A stretch of 8,188 nucleotides of DNA from contig CAJCIW010000043.1 in assembly GCA_903970455.1 (NCBI GenBank), forward strand, positions 1-8,188, in the 5' to 3' direction. Below, piece after piece: positions 1-7,978 of the stretch (position 1 is its first letter; the number at the start of each line of letters is the position of its first letter). This DNA comes from Verrucomicrobiota bacterium (GTDB taxonomy: Bacteria > Chlamydiota > Chlamydiia > Chlamydiales > Rhabdochlamydiaceae). The notes under the pieces were generated by a model. It was not told the origin of the DNA. It saw nothing but the letters and a program-made list of their open reading frames with translations, and did no database searches. The position numbers were made by a program, and so were the translations under genes.

Positions 1-40
1 TTACAATTGACAAATAAATATTATAATTATTTTTGATAAA

Positions 41-56
41 CCCTAATATCTTAGGG
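41..56 (-). terminator. Candidate hairpin terminator after the efflux operon
   Basis: A perfect 6-bp inverted repeat (CCCTAA / TTAGGG) with a 4-nt loop begins immediately after the TAG stop codon of the FMN reductase gene. Read on the minus strand, the hairpin is followed by TTTATC and then AT-rich sequence rather than a clean run of T. It is therefore a weak or atypical intrinsic terminator. Its position at the end of four overlapping genes is the main support. Confidence 0.45.
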
Positions 57-677
57 CTATTTAGAAACAGGGACTTGATTTTCAGCTAACAGCTCTTTCA
101 GAGCTTGCTTCAAAACAATCCGTTTATTCTCTTCTTTTTCAGGGGTGGATTCAAAGACGCGGGGGAGGACTAACTCGGAAGGGACGACGATCGCTCCGAC
201 GTCTTCAAGGACCGTGCGCAAATGCGCGAGCGCACGGACGCCGCCGCTTTTGCCCGGGGATGCGCTCATGATGGCGATTTTCTTCCCTTTGAACGCGGCC
301 TTAGACCCTTCCCCATCTTCCGAACGGGAGGCCCAATCTAGAGCGTTTTTTAAAAGGGCGGGGATCGAAGCGTTGTATTCGGGAGATGCAATGATCATCG
401 CGTCGTGGGCCAACATGATCTGACGCAATTTTTTGACGGCATCTGGCATCCCTTTTGATTTTTCGAGGTCAGCCTCATAAAGTGGCATGGGGAACTCTTT
501 GAGATCGATAAGGGTCACCGACGCTCCCATCTCGCGGGCTTTCTCGGCAGCTTCAGCAACGAGTTTTTTGTTGTAAGATCCTTCTCGCGTGCTGCCGGCA
601 AAAGCAAGAACTTTAATTTCTGCATTAAGTAAAAAAGGCATAATCACCATTCCTAGCAAAATAATTGATTTTTTCAT
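57..677 (-). CDS. NAD(P)H-dependent FMN reductase-like flavoprotein with a signal-peptide-like N-terminus
   Basis: This 206-residue protein belongs to the flavodoxin-fold NADPH-dependent FMN reductase family (the ChrR/YieF, azoreductase and quinone reductase group), whose members use NAD(P)H and bound FMN to reduce flavins, quinones, azo compounds or metals such as chromate. The FMN phosphate-binding loop AGSTREGSYN is at residues 27-36. The family motif SPEYNASIPALLKNALDW is at 98-115 and the glycine-rich SASPGKSGG segment at 138-146. The catalytic core starts at about residue 20, where family members usually begin. Before it sits an added leader with two lysines, a hydrophobic stretch (residues 4-17) and a possible cleavage site after LNA (17-19), as in a Sec signal peptide. 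The ATG overlaps the pump gene stop (ATGA), which supports this start. A start at Met10 or Met13 would remove much of the leader and give a cytosolic enzyme. Family assignment is firm. Substrate and location are inferred. Confidence 0.92.
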   Translation of the reverse strand: MKKSIILLGMVIMPFLLNAEIKVLAFAGSTREGSYNKKLVAEAAEKAREMGASVTLIDLKEFPMPLYEADLEKSKGMPDAVKKLRQIMLAHDAMIIASPEYNASIPALLKNALDWASRSEDGEGSKAAFKGKKIAIMSASPGKSGGVRALAHLRTVLEDVGAIVVPSELVLPRVFESTPEKEENKRIVLKQALKELLAENQVPVSK

Positions 678-3600
678 TGAACTTCTACTTGTTTACGTTT
701 TGTTCTAAGCTTTTCTAAATAAAGGTAGATGATCGGAGTGATATAGAGGGTGAGAAATTGGGAGAAGATGAGGCCGCCGGCGATGACAAGGCCGAGGCCG
801 CGGCGGGTTTCGGCGCCGGCGCCGATCCCGATCGCGATGGGAAGGGCGCCCATGACAGCGGCGACAGTGGTCATCATGATCGGACGGAAACGGATCAGAC
901 AAGCTTCACGGACAGCTTCAGAAGGGAGAAGATCGCGGCTGCGCTGCAATTCAAGGGCATAGTCGACGATCATGATCCCGTTCTTTTTGACAATGCCGAC
1001 AAGCAAGAGAAATCCGACCATGCTGTACAGTGACAAGGGTTCGCGGAAGGCAAGTAGGGTCAAGATACCGCCGAGGCATGCAAATGGCAAGGAAGAGAGG
1101 ATCGTGAGAGGATGGATGAAGCTTTCGTAGAGGATTCCCAAAATGGCGTACATCGCAACGACAGCCAGGATGAGGAGCAAAATCGTGTCGCTGCTCGTTT
1201 TATCGACCATTTCAGCGACCCCTTCCAGTTTGCCGGAAACCGAGCTGGGCAACATGTCTCTGGCGATTTTTTTAAGGCTGTCCAGCGTTTCGGCAAGGGG
1301 GGCGTCTTTCGCCACATCGAAAGAGAGTGTGATGCTGGAAAGCAGGTCGAGATGCTCAATGCTTTGGAGGCCAACCCCTTCTTTCCATGAAGCGACAGAT
1401 TTAAGAGGAACCGATTCCCCCGAGGACGTGTTAAGGTGGAGCTTGGATAGAGCGGCTGTATTTTTTTGGAATTTGGGATCAAGCTCGAGGAAAACGTAAT
1501 ACTCCTCACCCCCTCTTTCGATTTTTCCAATATGGGCGCCGGAATACGCATTTTGTAAAAGGGATTGGACCATGAGGCGTGTCACGCCAAGTTTTTCGGC
1601 TTGAGAATCAAAGACCGCGATTTCGAGTTTGGGATCGTCGGCTTTGATGCTCAGATCGGGATTGACAAAAGCAGGGATGGCGGCCAATTTTCGCTTTAAA
1701 CTTTCCGCGGCTATGCGCACTTCATCGAGTTCCGAGCCTTTCATGACGAATTGATAGTTGTTTCGCGCAAAACCGCCACCACCATCTGCGGAGATGAGTT
1801 GCATCCCACGCATAAAAGCCTGGATGCCCGGAATTCTGTTGAAATCTCGTTGCAATTCAGTCAGCACAGCTGACTGCGAGGCACGCAGAGAAGCTTCGCT
1901 CAAGCTGATCAGGTAGATGTGGTAATCCTTAAAATTGAGGGTGACGAACGTGTCGACTGCAGGATGGACTTGCACGATCGCATTGAGTTTCTTCTGGTAT
2001 TCTTCCGAATCGGTTTTTGACATGCCACTCGGCATCTGCACAAAACTCCAAATGAACCCGCGGTCTTCCTCAGGGAAGAGATTAATCGGGAGAAAACGGA
2101 AAAGCAGAACGGTCAAGGCGACGCAGGCAACCGCTCCGGAAAGGGTTTTTTTCCGGTTGTTCAAACACCAGCTGAGGGTGCGGCGGTAAAAAGAAAGAAG
2201 GGCATTCTCCTTGTGGGTCTTTTGTGCAAAGTTGGAAGCGAATTTGCTGCAGAGCATCGGCGTCAGGGTCAAAGAGACAAAGGCTGAGACGAGGATCGAA
2301 ACCGCCAAAGTGACGCTGAATTCGCGGAAAAGCATGCCCGTCACGTCTTTCATGAAAAGCATGGGAGTAAAAACAGCGACCAGGGAAAGGGTCATCGATA
2401 GGACGGTAAAGCTGATCTCCTTCGAGCCTGTGAGGGCCGCTTCCATGGGGGGCACTCCTTTTTCCTGATGGCGGACGATGTTTTCCAGGACGACGATCGC
2501 ATCGTCGATGACAAAACCCATCGCCAGTGTGAGGGCGAGCAAAGAGAGAATATCGATGTTGAAGTTGAGCGCATGCATCAGGATGAAGGTGCCGACGATC
2601 GACAGCGGAAGCGCAGTTGCTGCGATCATCGTCTCGCGGAACCGGCGCAAAGAAACGAAGATCACGCCGACAACGAGGAGAAAGGAAAGGATGAGAGACC
2701 ATTCCACATCTTCGATCGCCTCTTTGATCCAGCTGGCCTTGTCGAACCACACTTCAAGGTGCATCGAAGGGGGCAATTCCGACTTAAGCTCCGGTATGAC
2801 GGATTTGAGCTGCTGGGAGATCTTGACTGCATTGGCCCCACTTTGCTTTTTGACTCCTAAGATGACGGCAAGGTTATTTTTTTCTTTGGTGATGTGATGG
2901 AAAACTTCTTCCGATTCCAGGCCGTCCAAAACCTCTGCGATCTCTTTGAGGCGGACATCGGGGGCTATCTGCAAATTGCGGAACTCCGCCGCAGATTTGA
3001 GTCTGCCGGGAACTTCGAGGGTAAACTTGCGACCGGCAGTCTCGAGAACGCCAACCGGAATATTACCTGTCGCTTGAGAGATGCTTGCTCGAACCTCGTC
3101 AAAGGTCAGCCCGCGGGCGGCCATCCATTCCGGGTTGACTTGAATGCGCAGAGCATAAGGGGAACCGTAGACTTCCACTTTCCCCACCCCTTCTATGCGG
3201 GCGACGCGTTGTTCGACGCGTAGGTGCGCGTAATCATAAAGTTCGGACAGCGTGGAAGAGCTTGAAGTCAAAACAAGATAGATAATGCTTTCTTGATGGG
3301 CATTCGCTTTTTGATAAGTCGGACTCTGATCCAAATCGTGAGGAAGAGCATGTTCCGCTCGCTTCAAGGCAGCTTGCACATCCTGGCCGGCTTCGTCGAT
3401 ATCGCGATCGAGCTCAAAGAGCAGTGTGATCCACGTATAACCCCGATTCGTCTGGGAAGTAACATGCTTCACGCCATTGATGTTGATCAGCTCTTTTTCC
3501 AGCGGGGTGGTGACCGTGCGCGCCATCACTTCAGGGCTGGCCCCTGCGTAGGATGCTTGCACCATGATCACAGGGTAATCGACATTCGGCAAGTCGGTGA

Positions 3601-3700
3601 CCGGCAGTTTTTTAAAAGCGACGATTCCGAGGATCAAGATCAATCCCATGATGATTGTAGTCATCACCGGACGCTTGATAAAGGGGGAAGAGAGGTTCAT
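674..3700 (-). CDS. RND-family (HAE1/MdtB-MdtC type) multidrug efflux pump, inner-membrane subunit
   Basis: This is the proton-driven inner-membrane pump of a tripartite RND efflux system, which moves drugs, detergents or other amphiphiles from the periplasm or inner membrane to the outside. The architecture is complete: TM1 at about residues 12-30, a first periplasmic porter region (31-330), TM2-TM6 (333-482), TM7 (518-535), a second porter region (536-835) and TM8-TM12 (838-995). Proton-relay residues are present: the Asp pair D399-D400 in TM4 (GFVIDDAIVVLEN), the lysine in TM10 (VKKNG, K906, matching AcrB K940) and R937 in RFRP (matching AcrB R971). The segment MYAILGILYESFIHPLTILS (850-869) closely resembles MdtB/MdtC. 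At 1008 residues it is somewhat shorter than the usual 1,030-1,050, mainly in the second porter region. A good Shine-Dalgarno lies 6 nt before the ATG, which overlaps the adaptor stop. The substrate cannot be read from sequence. Confidence 0.97.
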   Translation of the reverse strand: MNLSSPFIKRPVMTTIIMGLILILGIVAFKKLPVTDLPNVDYPVIMVQASYAGASPEVMARTVTTPLEKELININGVKHVTSQTNRGYTWITLLFELDRDIDEAGQDVQAALKRAEHALPHDLDQSPTYQKANAHQESIIYLVLTSSSSTLSELYDYAHLRVEQRVARIEGVGKVEVYGSPYALRIQVNPEWMAARGLTFDEVRASISQATGNIPVGVLETAGRKFTLEVPGRLKSAAEFRNLQIAPDVRLKEIAEVLDGLESEEVFHHITKEKNNLAVILGVKKQSGANAVKISQQLKSVIPELKSELPPSMHLEVWFDKASWIKEAIEDVEWSLILSFLLVVGVIFVSLRRFRETMIAATALPLSIVGTFILMHALNFNIDILSLLALTLAMGFVIDDAIVVLENIVRHQEKGVPPMEAALTGSKEISFTVLSMTLSLVAVFTPMLFMKDVTGMLFREFSVTLAVSILVSAFVSLTLTPMLCSKFASNFAQKTHKENALLSFYRRTLSWCLNNRKKTLSGAVACVALTVLLFRFLPINLFPEEDRGFIWSFVQMPSGMSKTDSEEYQKKLNAIVQVHPAVDTFVTLNFKDYHIYLISLSEASLRASQSAVLTELQRDFNRIPGIQAFMRGMQLISADGGGGFARNNYQFVMKGSELDEVRIAAESLKRKLAAIPAFVNPDLSIKADDPKLEIAVFDSQAEKLGVTRLMVQSLLQNAYSGAHIGKIERGGEEYYVFLELDPKFQKNTAALSKLHLNTSSGESVPLKSVASWKEGVGLQSIEHLDLLSSITLSFDVAKDAPLAETLDSLKKIARDMLPSSVSGKLEGVAEMVDKTSSDTILLLILAVVAMYAILGILYESFIHPLTILSSLPFACLGGILTLLAFREPLSLYSMVGFLLLVGIVKKNGIMIVDYALELQRSRDLLPSEAVREACLIRFRPIMMTTVAAVMGALPIAIGIGAGAETRRGLGLVIAGGLIFSQFLTLYITPIIYLYLEKLRTKRKQVEVQ

Positions 3701-4758
3701 CGGATTTCCTCAACTTTTGCTCCGGGAAAGAGACGCAGCTGCCCTTGCGTGACAACTTTCACGGCGCCTTCCAACCCCTCTTCGACGACGATCTGACCTT
3801 TTTCCTCAGGACCGAGTTTAATCGGACGGATTTCTACAGTATTGTCTTCCTTCACAGTAAAAATATACGGCCCCTCCTGGTTGGTCTTGACAGCGCGCAT
3901 AGGGATTAATTGCGCTTTTTCTTTTTTACCAAAAAAGAGATGGACCCTGACAGATTGTCCCGGCCAAAGCGGCTTGTGGGATTTTGCCAAAATGCCCGTT
4001 GCTGCGAGCATGCCCGATTTGGGGTCGATCGCATGGTCCATGAAGGTGACTTTGCCGGCTGCGATGCATTCTTCCTTTCCGGCGAGGTAGACTTTGATGA
4101 GGGGCTTAGCGGACGCTATCTGCTGCAACTCCCTTTCCGTGATTAAAAAATCGACATAAAGAGGGTCGTTCTGAGTCAACCTCATCAGAGGGGTGTCGGA
4201 CACCATGTTCCCTTTTCCGAGCGCAGTCTTCCCTGCAAAGCCCGTAATAGGGGCGATGATCCGGCAATGCTCTAAATCGAGCTTGGCAGCAGAGAGGCGA
4301 GCCTCATCAGCTTGGACCGAAGCCTCGTGAAGAGCGATTTTTGTTTCCAGATCGTCCCATTCCACCTTCGCAACGAGGTCTTGTTTGGTCAAACTTTTAA
4401 ACCGTTCATATTTTTTCTTGACGTTGTTCAAATGCGCTAAGTCTTGAGCGAGCTGCGATTGCTGCTCCTGGACGCGGATAGCGTAAGGGGCATCATCGAT
4501 CGTGTAAAGTAAAGCCCCTTCTTCAACCCACTCCCCTTCAGTAAAATGCACTTCTTTGATCATCCCACTCACCTGGGGCCTCACATCTGCCGTTTGGGAA
4601 GGTTTTATAACTCCCAGGGCCTCAAAGAAGAGGGGAACATCGCGGGTTTCAATCTCAGCGGTCTGCACAGGGACAGGAGGAAGTTCAAAGCTTTGTTGGG
4701 ACTTCTCCGAACAAGCGTAAAGCAGGAGCAAGGTGGCGAATAGAAATAATTTTTTCAT
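3697..4758 (-). CDS. RND efflux membrane-fusion (periplasmic adaptor) lipoprotein, HlyD/AcrA family
   Basis: This 353-residue adaptor bridges the RND pump and the outer-membrane channel. The N-terminus MKKLFLFATLLLLYAC is a lipoprotein signal with the acylated Cys at residue 16; Tyr at -2 is not typical of a lipobox. Domains run in the usual hairpin order: first lipoyl half-motif (about 57-90, including VRPQVSGMIKEV), alpha-helical coiled coil (about 95-165), second lipoyl half (CRIIAPITGFAGKTALGKG, 165-183), beta-barrel (about 198-275, with AIDPKSGML at 243-251 and LWPGQSVRV at 264-272) and membrane-proximal domain (about 280-353). An in-frame ATG 54 nt upstream (4812) would give a longer protein. 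I chose 4758 because it starts directly at the lipoprotein signal and forms an ATGA overlap with the channel gene stop. A GGGAG lies 12 nt before this ATG, too far to be an ideal ribosome site, so translational coupling is likely. Ser17 follows the lipid-bearing Cys. Confidence 0.95.
   Translation of the reverse strand: MKKLFLFATLLLLYACSEKSQQSFELPPVPVQTAEIETRDVPLFFEALGVIKPSQTADVRPQVSGMIKEVHFTEGEWVEEGALLYTIDDAPYAIRVQEQQSQLAQDLAHLNNVKKKYERFKSLTKQDLVAKVEWDDLETKIALHEASVQADEARLSAAKLDLEHCRIIAPITGFAGKTALGKGNMVSDTPLMRLTQNDPLYVDFLITERELQQIASAKPLIKVYLAGKEECIAAGKVTFMDHAIDPKSGMLAATGILAKSHKPLWPGQSVRVHLFFGKKEKAQLIPMRAVKTNQEGPYIFTVKEDNTVEIRPIKLGPEEKGQIVVEEGLEGAVKVVTQGQLRLFPGAKVEEIR
3707..3711 (-). promoter_or_regulatory. 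Shine-Dalgarno site of the RND pump gene
   Basis: GAGGA on the minus strand ends 6 nt before the pump ATG and lies inside the last codons of the adaptor gene. It is the clearest ribosome-binding site in the window and fixes the pump start at 3700. Confidence 0.75.
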
Positions 4759-6032
4759 TTGGATTGAAGACTCCCTGTGGCAAAAGCCAGCTGCGAAAGC
4801 GAGACCAGCCATGCGGTCTTTGCTTGGGCTTTCTTATTGCGGGCATCGGATAAAAAGCGTTGCGATTGCAGCAAATCGAAAATACTGATTAATCCTGATT
4901 TATAACTTTGGACAGACCCATCATACGATTTGAACGCCTCATCGAAAAATTCTTCGCTAAATTGCATGGCATACTCGGCGGCTTTGGCAGTTTCGCTAAA
5001 GCTTAACACTTCGACAGCAATCGCATTGTGTAATTCGACAAGTTCGGCAGCTGTCATTTCCGCATCCGCAAGGGCTGCTCTTTTTCGGTAGGTATATTCA
5101 AATCCTTTGAACACAGGGATGTCTAATGCAAGCCCTGCGCTGTAATTGTAACCATTTCCCTGATGTTTTCCATATTCCATCCAACCCGCCTGCCCGAGAG
5201 CGCGTAGTTTGGGCAATCGCGCCCGGTTTGCTCGCGTGACAAGAGCATTCATCTCCGATAAAGAGGCTTGTTTGGCCATCAGGTCGCCCCTTTGTTCTTC
5301 TGCCAATCGAATGAGCGCTGAAATCCCTTCCTTGAATAAAGGATTCCCCATCCCTTCGGGCCGCGTTTGGATTTGCAGCTGCGTATCGATGGGAAGCCCA
5401 AGCGCTGTGAGCAATTTTCCATAAGCAATGGCCGCGGCAGCCTTTTGCCGCGCGACATTCATCCGGATTTCAGCTACCGCGGCTTTGGCTGTGATGAAAT
5501 CATTTCCGGCGCGCAATCCCGCATGGCATAATTCGTCAGCGGAGTCCATGATCATCCCTGCATCACAAAGGGAGCTGTCTGCCGATTCTAAAAGTTCGGA
5601 AGCATTCAGATATTCATAGTAGTCTGCCGCCACTTCGGCGATGATTTTTTGAATTGCAAAGTCGCACCCCCATTTTGCAGCTTTCAGGCCTTCCTTTGTC
5701 GCCAGGACTGCAGCACGGGTTTCTCCAAAATCAAATAAAAGGTAGTTGAGATTGAGTTCCCCGCCATAGCTTGTAAAAACCGTATTGGGGCCATTGGGAA
5801 ATTTTACTTCGCGCGCATGGGTCAAATTTCCTTGCGCATTGAAGTGGGGATATTCATCGCTTTTTGCGATCCCGACATTCGCCTGTGCGCGTTTGACGTT
5901 TGCCCAAACTTTTTTCGTTTCGGGATTATTTTTCAAAGCGATATCGATCAGCTCCGCTAAACTCAACGGTTCCGCACAGAGCGAACAAAAAAGAAAGAGA
6001 GGAAGAAAAAAGAGTACGCGTAACGATTTCAT
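4755..6032 (-). CDS. TolC-family outer-membrane efflux channel
   Basis: This 425-residue protein is the outer-membrane exit duct of the tripartite pump, expected to act as a trimer with a beta-barrel and a long periplasmic alpha-helical tunnel. A signal peptide covers residues 1-20, with likely cleavage after Ala20; neither Cys16 nor Cys19 sits in a convincing lipobox. The mature protein opens with LSLAELIDIALKNNPE (23-38), the standard start of the TolC repeat. Two repeats follow, each with helical stretches around a beta segment: LNYLLFDFGETRAAV (95-109) in the first and LALDIPVFKGFEY (301-313) in the second. ALGLP (210-214) and the SYKSGLISIFDLL segment (376-388) are also typical. It lies first in the pump operon and ends in an ATGA overlap with the adaptor gene. 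No Shine-Dalgarno is visible before its ATG (ATAATGCCCCATG). Whether it serves only this pump is unknown. Confidence 0.93.
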   Translation of the reverse strand: MKSLRVLFFLPLFLFCSLCAEPLSLAELIDIALKNNPETKKVWANVKRAQANVGIAKSDEYPHFNAQGNLTHAREVKFPNGPNTVFTSYGGELNLNYLLFDFGETRAAVLATKEGLKAAKWGCDFAIQKIIAEVAADYYEYLNASELLESADSSLCDAGMIMDSADELCHAGLRAGNDFITAKAAVAEIRMNVARQKAAAAIAYGKLLTALGLPIDTQLQIQTRPEGMGNPLFKEGISALIRLAEEQRGDLMAKQASLSEMNALVTRANRARLPKLRALGQAGWMEYGKHQGNGYNYSAGLALDIPVFKGFEYTYRKRAALADAEMTAAELVELHNAIAVEVLSFSETAKAAEYAMQFSEEFFDEAFKSYDGSVQSYKSGLISIFDLLQSQRFLSDARNKKAQAKTAWLVSLSQLAFATGSLQSK

Positions 6033-6040
6033 GGGGCATT

Positions 6041-6046
6041 ATTATA
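6041..6046 (-). promoter_or_regulatory. Candidate -10 element for the efflux operon
   Basis: A perfect TATAAT on the minus strand lies in the 29-nt gap between the DUF3857 gene and the channel gene. If used, transcription would start about 7 nt downstream, near 6034, only a couple of bases before the channel ATG (6032), giving an almost leaderless mRNA. No convincing -35 hexamer exists at 16-18 nt spacing (TTAATT-like sequence only). Short AT-rich gaps often produce such matches by chance. Confidence 0.3.
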
Positions 6047-6061
6047 ATAAACAAGCCATTT

Positions 6062-7978
6062 TTAATTAATCAGAAAATCGAAGGATCCATTCTCTTCAAT
6101 ATTTTGGGCTGCGTCCCAATATTTTTGAACATCGAATACCGGAACGTGGTCGTCCAGGTGTTTGAGCTCATGGTAAAAATCGGCTTCTTGGCCATCAATT
6201 GTGGCCCGGAAACGATAAAATAGAGAGCTCAGCTCCAAATTCTCCTCTTCCTCCCCTTCATCCCAATCGCCTAGAGGGTTATCGATGTGAATGTGTTCTT
6301 TAACCCAAAGAGGATAAATGATCGAGTAAGGGGTCTGCCGGGTGGGATTGAAGTAGCTGTCGAGAAATCGCCCGATCACAATGGAAGAGACGCTCAACCT
6401 AGAATGCCCGCCTTTCTTGCGCAGAGGCAGTAGATACGACTCCGTCAAAGTGAAAATATTATTCTCCCTGTCATCCATCGTGTACATGGGGGAACTTAGG
6501 GAAACATTCCCATATCTTTTTTGCAGGGCGTTCAAACTTTCTTCGGAAAGAGTAGTGAGGCCGACTTGCTGGACATATTGGCGATAGCTGTCCGCTTTTG
6601 GACCATAGGCGTGCCATACCGTGGACATTTCCGCGAACTCCTCGGAAATGACTGTCACAAGGGTATCGATCTGAGTAGGCTTTTCCAAACTGCAGAGAGG
6701 AAGAGGAACAAGGGAGTCTGTCTGTTTGGTCAGGGGAAGCCCCCAATAATAATTGGGAAAGAAATTATTTTTTAGCGAACCCCCTTGCAAACTCATCGTT
6801 GAATCAACCCAGTACTCCACTGCCTCAATCGTGATACGTAAAATGATATGATTAAAAGCGTTAGGATTTGGAAGTCTTTCGCAGAGAGCTTTCCCTTCTG
6901 AAGCGCCGACGAGGACAGGAGTTGAAGAAATACCCATCAATTGAAGAAACGTATGCAATAAAAAAGTTTTATCTTTACAATCTCCAAAACGGTGTTGAAA
7001 AACAAGGAGAGGATCGTGGGGTTTATGGCCCATGATCCCTTCTTCAAATCCCAGATATCTCACTTCGTCTTGCACAAATCGCAAGGCAGCCAAGGCCCGC
7101 TCCACTGGCTCCCCTTTCCACGACTTCACCAGCTCAACCATCTCTTCAGGAATAGAATCCTCTAACTCATCAGGCAGTGAGAAAAGGGGCGTGATCAAAG
7201 CGGCCACTTCCCCCCAGTTGCGAAAATCACTGACTTCAATGTAAGCATTGGGACGAAACCATTCCGGCTGGAATTCTTCATCGAGGCTGACTTGCGGATC
7301 TATCGCCACCCAAGTCCATTCGCGTAAAGAGTCAGATATGTCTCTAACGGTAGGCTCTATCGTCGTATTGAATTGCTTAATGGTAAAAACGTGCCCGGGA
7401 GAGGTCAGCAAACGGTGGGAAATTTTATTCAGCGCAAAACTCCCCTGAAAATTCATTTGATTGAAGTAATGGGAAGAGAAAAGAGGGTTTGATCCCATTC
7501 TAGAATAAGAATATTCAACGATGTCACCGGGACGGATATCCTCTAGAAAATAAACCACAGTCAATCCCCCATCGAACAATCGATTTTCGAGCCCTTCTTC
7601 CCTTTGTAGAAGTTCGCTTCTCGAGCTCATCTTATCGATCCAAATTCCATCGCGGAGAACCTTAATTTGATGGACAGTCAGTTTCTGAAATGCCGGATCG
7701 AAATCAATTTCAAATTGACCAATGACCTCAACACCCGTTTGCGAAAGAATTTTCGCCACCACATGAAAATATTCCATTTTTTCGGGAAAGTAATCCTGTA
7801 AATCGAAAAGGAGAAATTGCAAATGAGTAGCCTTCTCCTCCGCATTTTTTGGAAAATCGACAGGCACGACCCACTCCGGGACAGGGCCTTCTTGCCATAG
7901 CTGATCCTTATTCTCAAAGATCGAACCCAACAAGCAATGAACGGGAAGGAGAAGCAGAAGGATAAAACGAGTCAACAT
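6062..7978 (-). CDS. Secreted DUF3857 / transglutaminase-like cysteine protein
   Basis: This 638-residue protein starts with a hydrophobic signal peptide (about residues 1-19) and should act outside the cytoplasm, most likely in the periplasm. Residues of about 70-230 match the DUF3857 beta-rich domain, with GVEVIGQFEIDFDPAFQKLTV at 82-102 as a typical stretch. Residues of about 290-395 form a transglutaminase-like core: the helix ALRFVQDEVRYLGFE (298-312), then FGDCKDKTFLLHTFL with the nucleophile Cys334, His377 in AFNHIILRI and Asp392 in YWVDSTM. The Cys-His-Asp triad is complete, so enzymatic activity is possible. This superfamily includes cysteine proteases, amidases and cross-linking enzymes, and the substrate of DUF3857 proteins is not established. 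The C-terminal 240 residues look like a beta-rich extension with no membrane segment. GGGG 7 nt before the ATG is a weak ribosome site. The channel gene follows 29 nt downstream without a terminator, so read-through into the efflux operon is plausible. Confidence 0.9.
   Translation of the reverse strand: MLTRFILLLLLPVHCLLGSIFENKDQLWQEGPVPEWVVPVDFPKNAEEKATHLQFLLFDLQDYFPEKMEYFHVVAKILSQTGVEVIGQFEIDFDPAFQKLTVHQIKVLRDGIWIDKMSSRSELLQREEGLENRLFDGGLTVVYFLEDIRPGDIVEYSYSRMGSNPLFSSHYFNQMNFQGSFALNKISHRLLTSPGHVFTIKQFNTTIEPTVRDISDSLREWTWVAIDPQVSLDEEFQPEWFRPNAYIEVSDFRNWGEVAALITPLFSLPDELEDSIPEEMVELVKSWKGEPVERALAALRFVQDEVRYLGFEEGIMGHKPHDPLLVFQHRFGDCKDKTFLLHTFLQLMGISSTPVLVGASEGKALCERLPNPNAFNHIILRITIEAVEYWVDSTMSLQGGSLKNNFFPNYYWGLPLTKQTDSLVPLPLCSLEKPTQIDTLVTVISEEFAEMSTVWHAYGPKADSYRQYVQQVGLTTLSEESLNALQKRYGNVSLSSPMYTMDDRENNIFTLTESYLLPLRKKGGHSRLSVSSIVIGRFLDSYFNPTRQTPYSIIYPLWVKEHIHIDNPLGDWDEGEEEENLELSSLFYRFRATIDGQEADFYHELKHLDDHVPVFDVQKYWDAAQNIEENGSFDFLIN

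Noticed and set aside
7..27. TTGACA (7-12) and TATAAT (22-27) on the plus strand, resembling a promoter
   Set aside because: The two boxes are only 9 nt apart instead of about 17, and no plus-strand gene follows in the window. The stretch is very AT-rich, so chance matches are expected.
1060..1551. 163-codon open frame on the minus strand inside the pump gene
   Set aside because: The RND frame covers the same bases with conserved transmembrane and porter sequence. This frame is Ser/Lys-rich with no family signature.
2082..2750. 222-codon open frame on the minus strand inside the pump gene
   Set aside because: It lies in another frame of a well-supported RND gene, has an Arg/His/Pro-rich composition and matches no family I recognise; it is a shadow frame.
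3293..3796. 167-codon open frame on the plus strand spanning the pump/adaptor junction
   Set aside because: It is antisense to two genes with clear domain content, and its protein has no recognisable motif or plausible ribosome site.
4759..4812. 18-residue N-terminal extension of the adaptor protein from an upstream in-frame ATG
   Set aside because: The extension lies inside the channel gene and would place residues before a lipoprotein signal that must be N-terminal. The ATGA overlap at 4758 is the better start.
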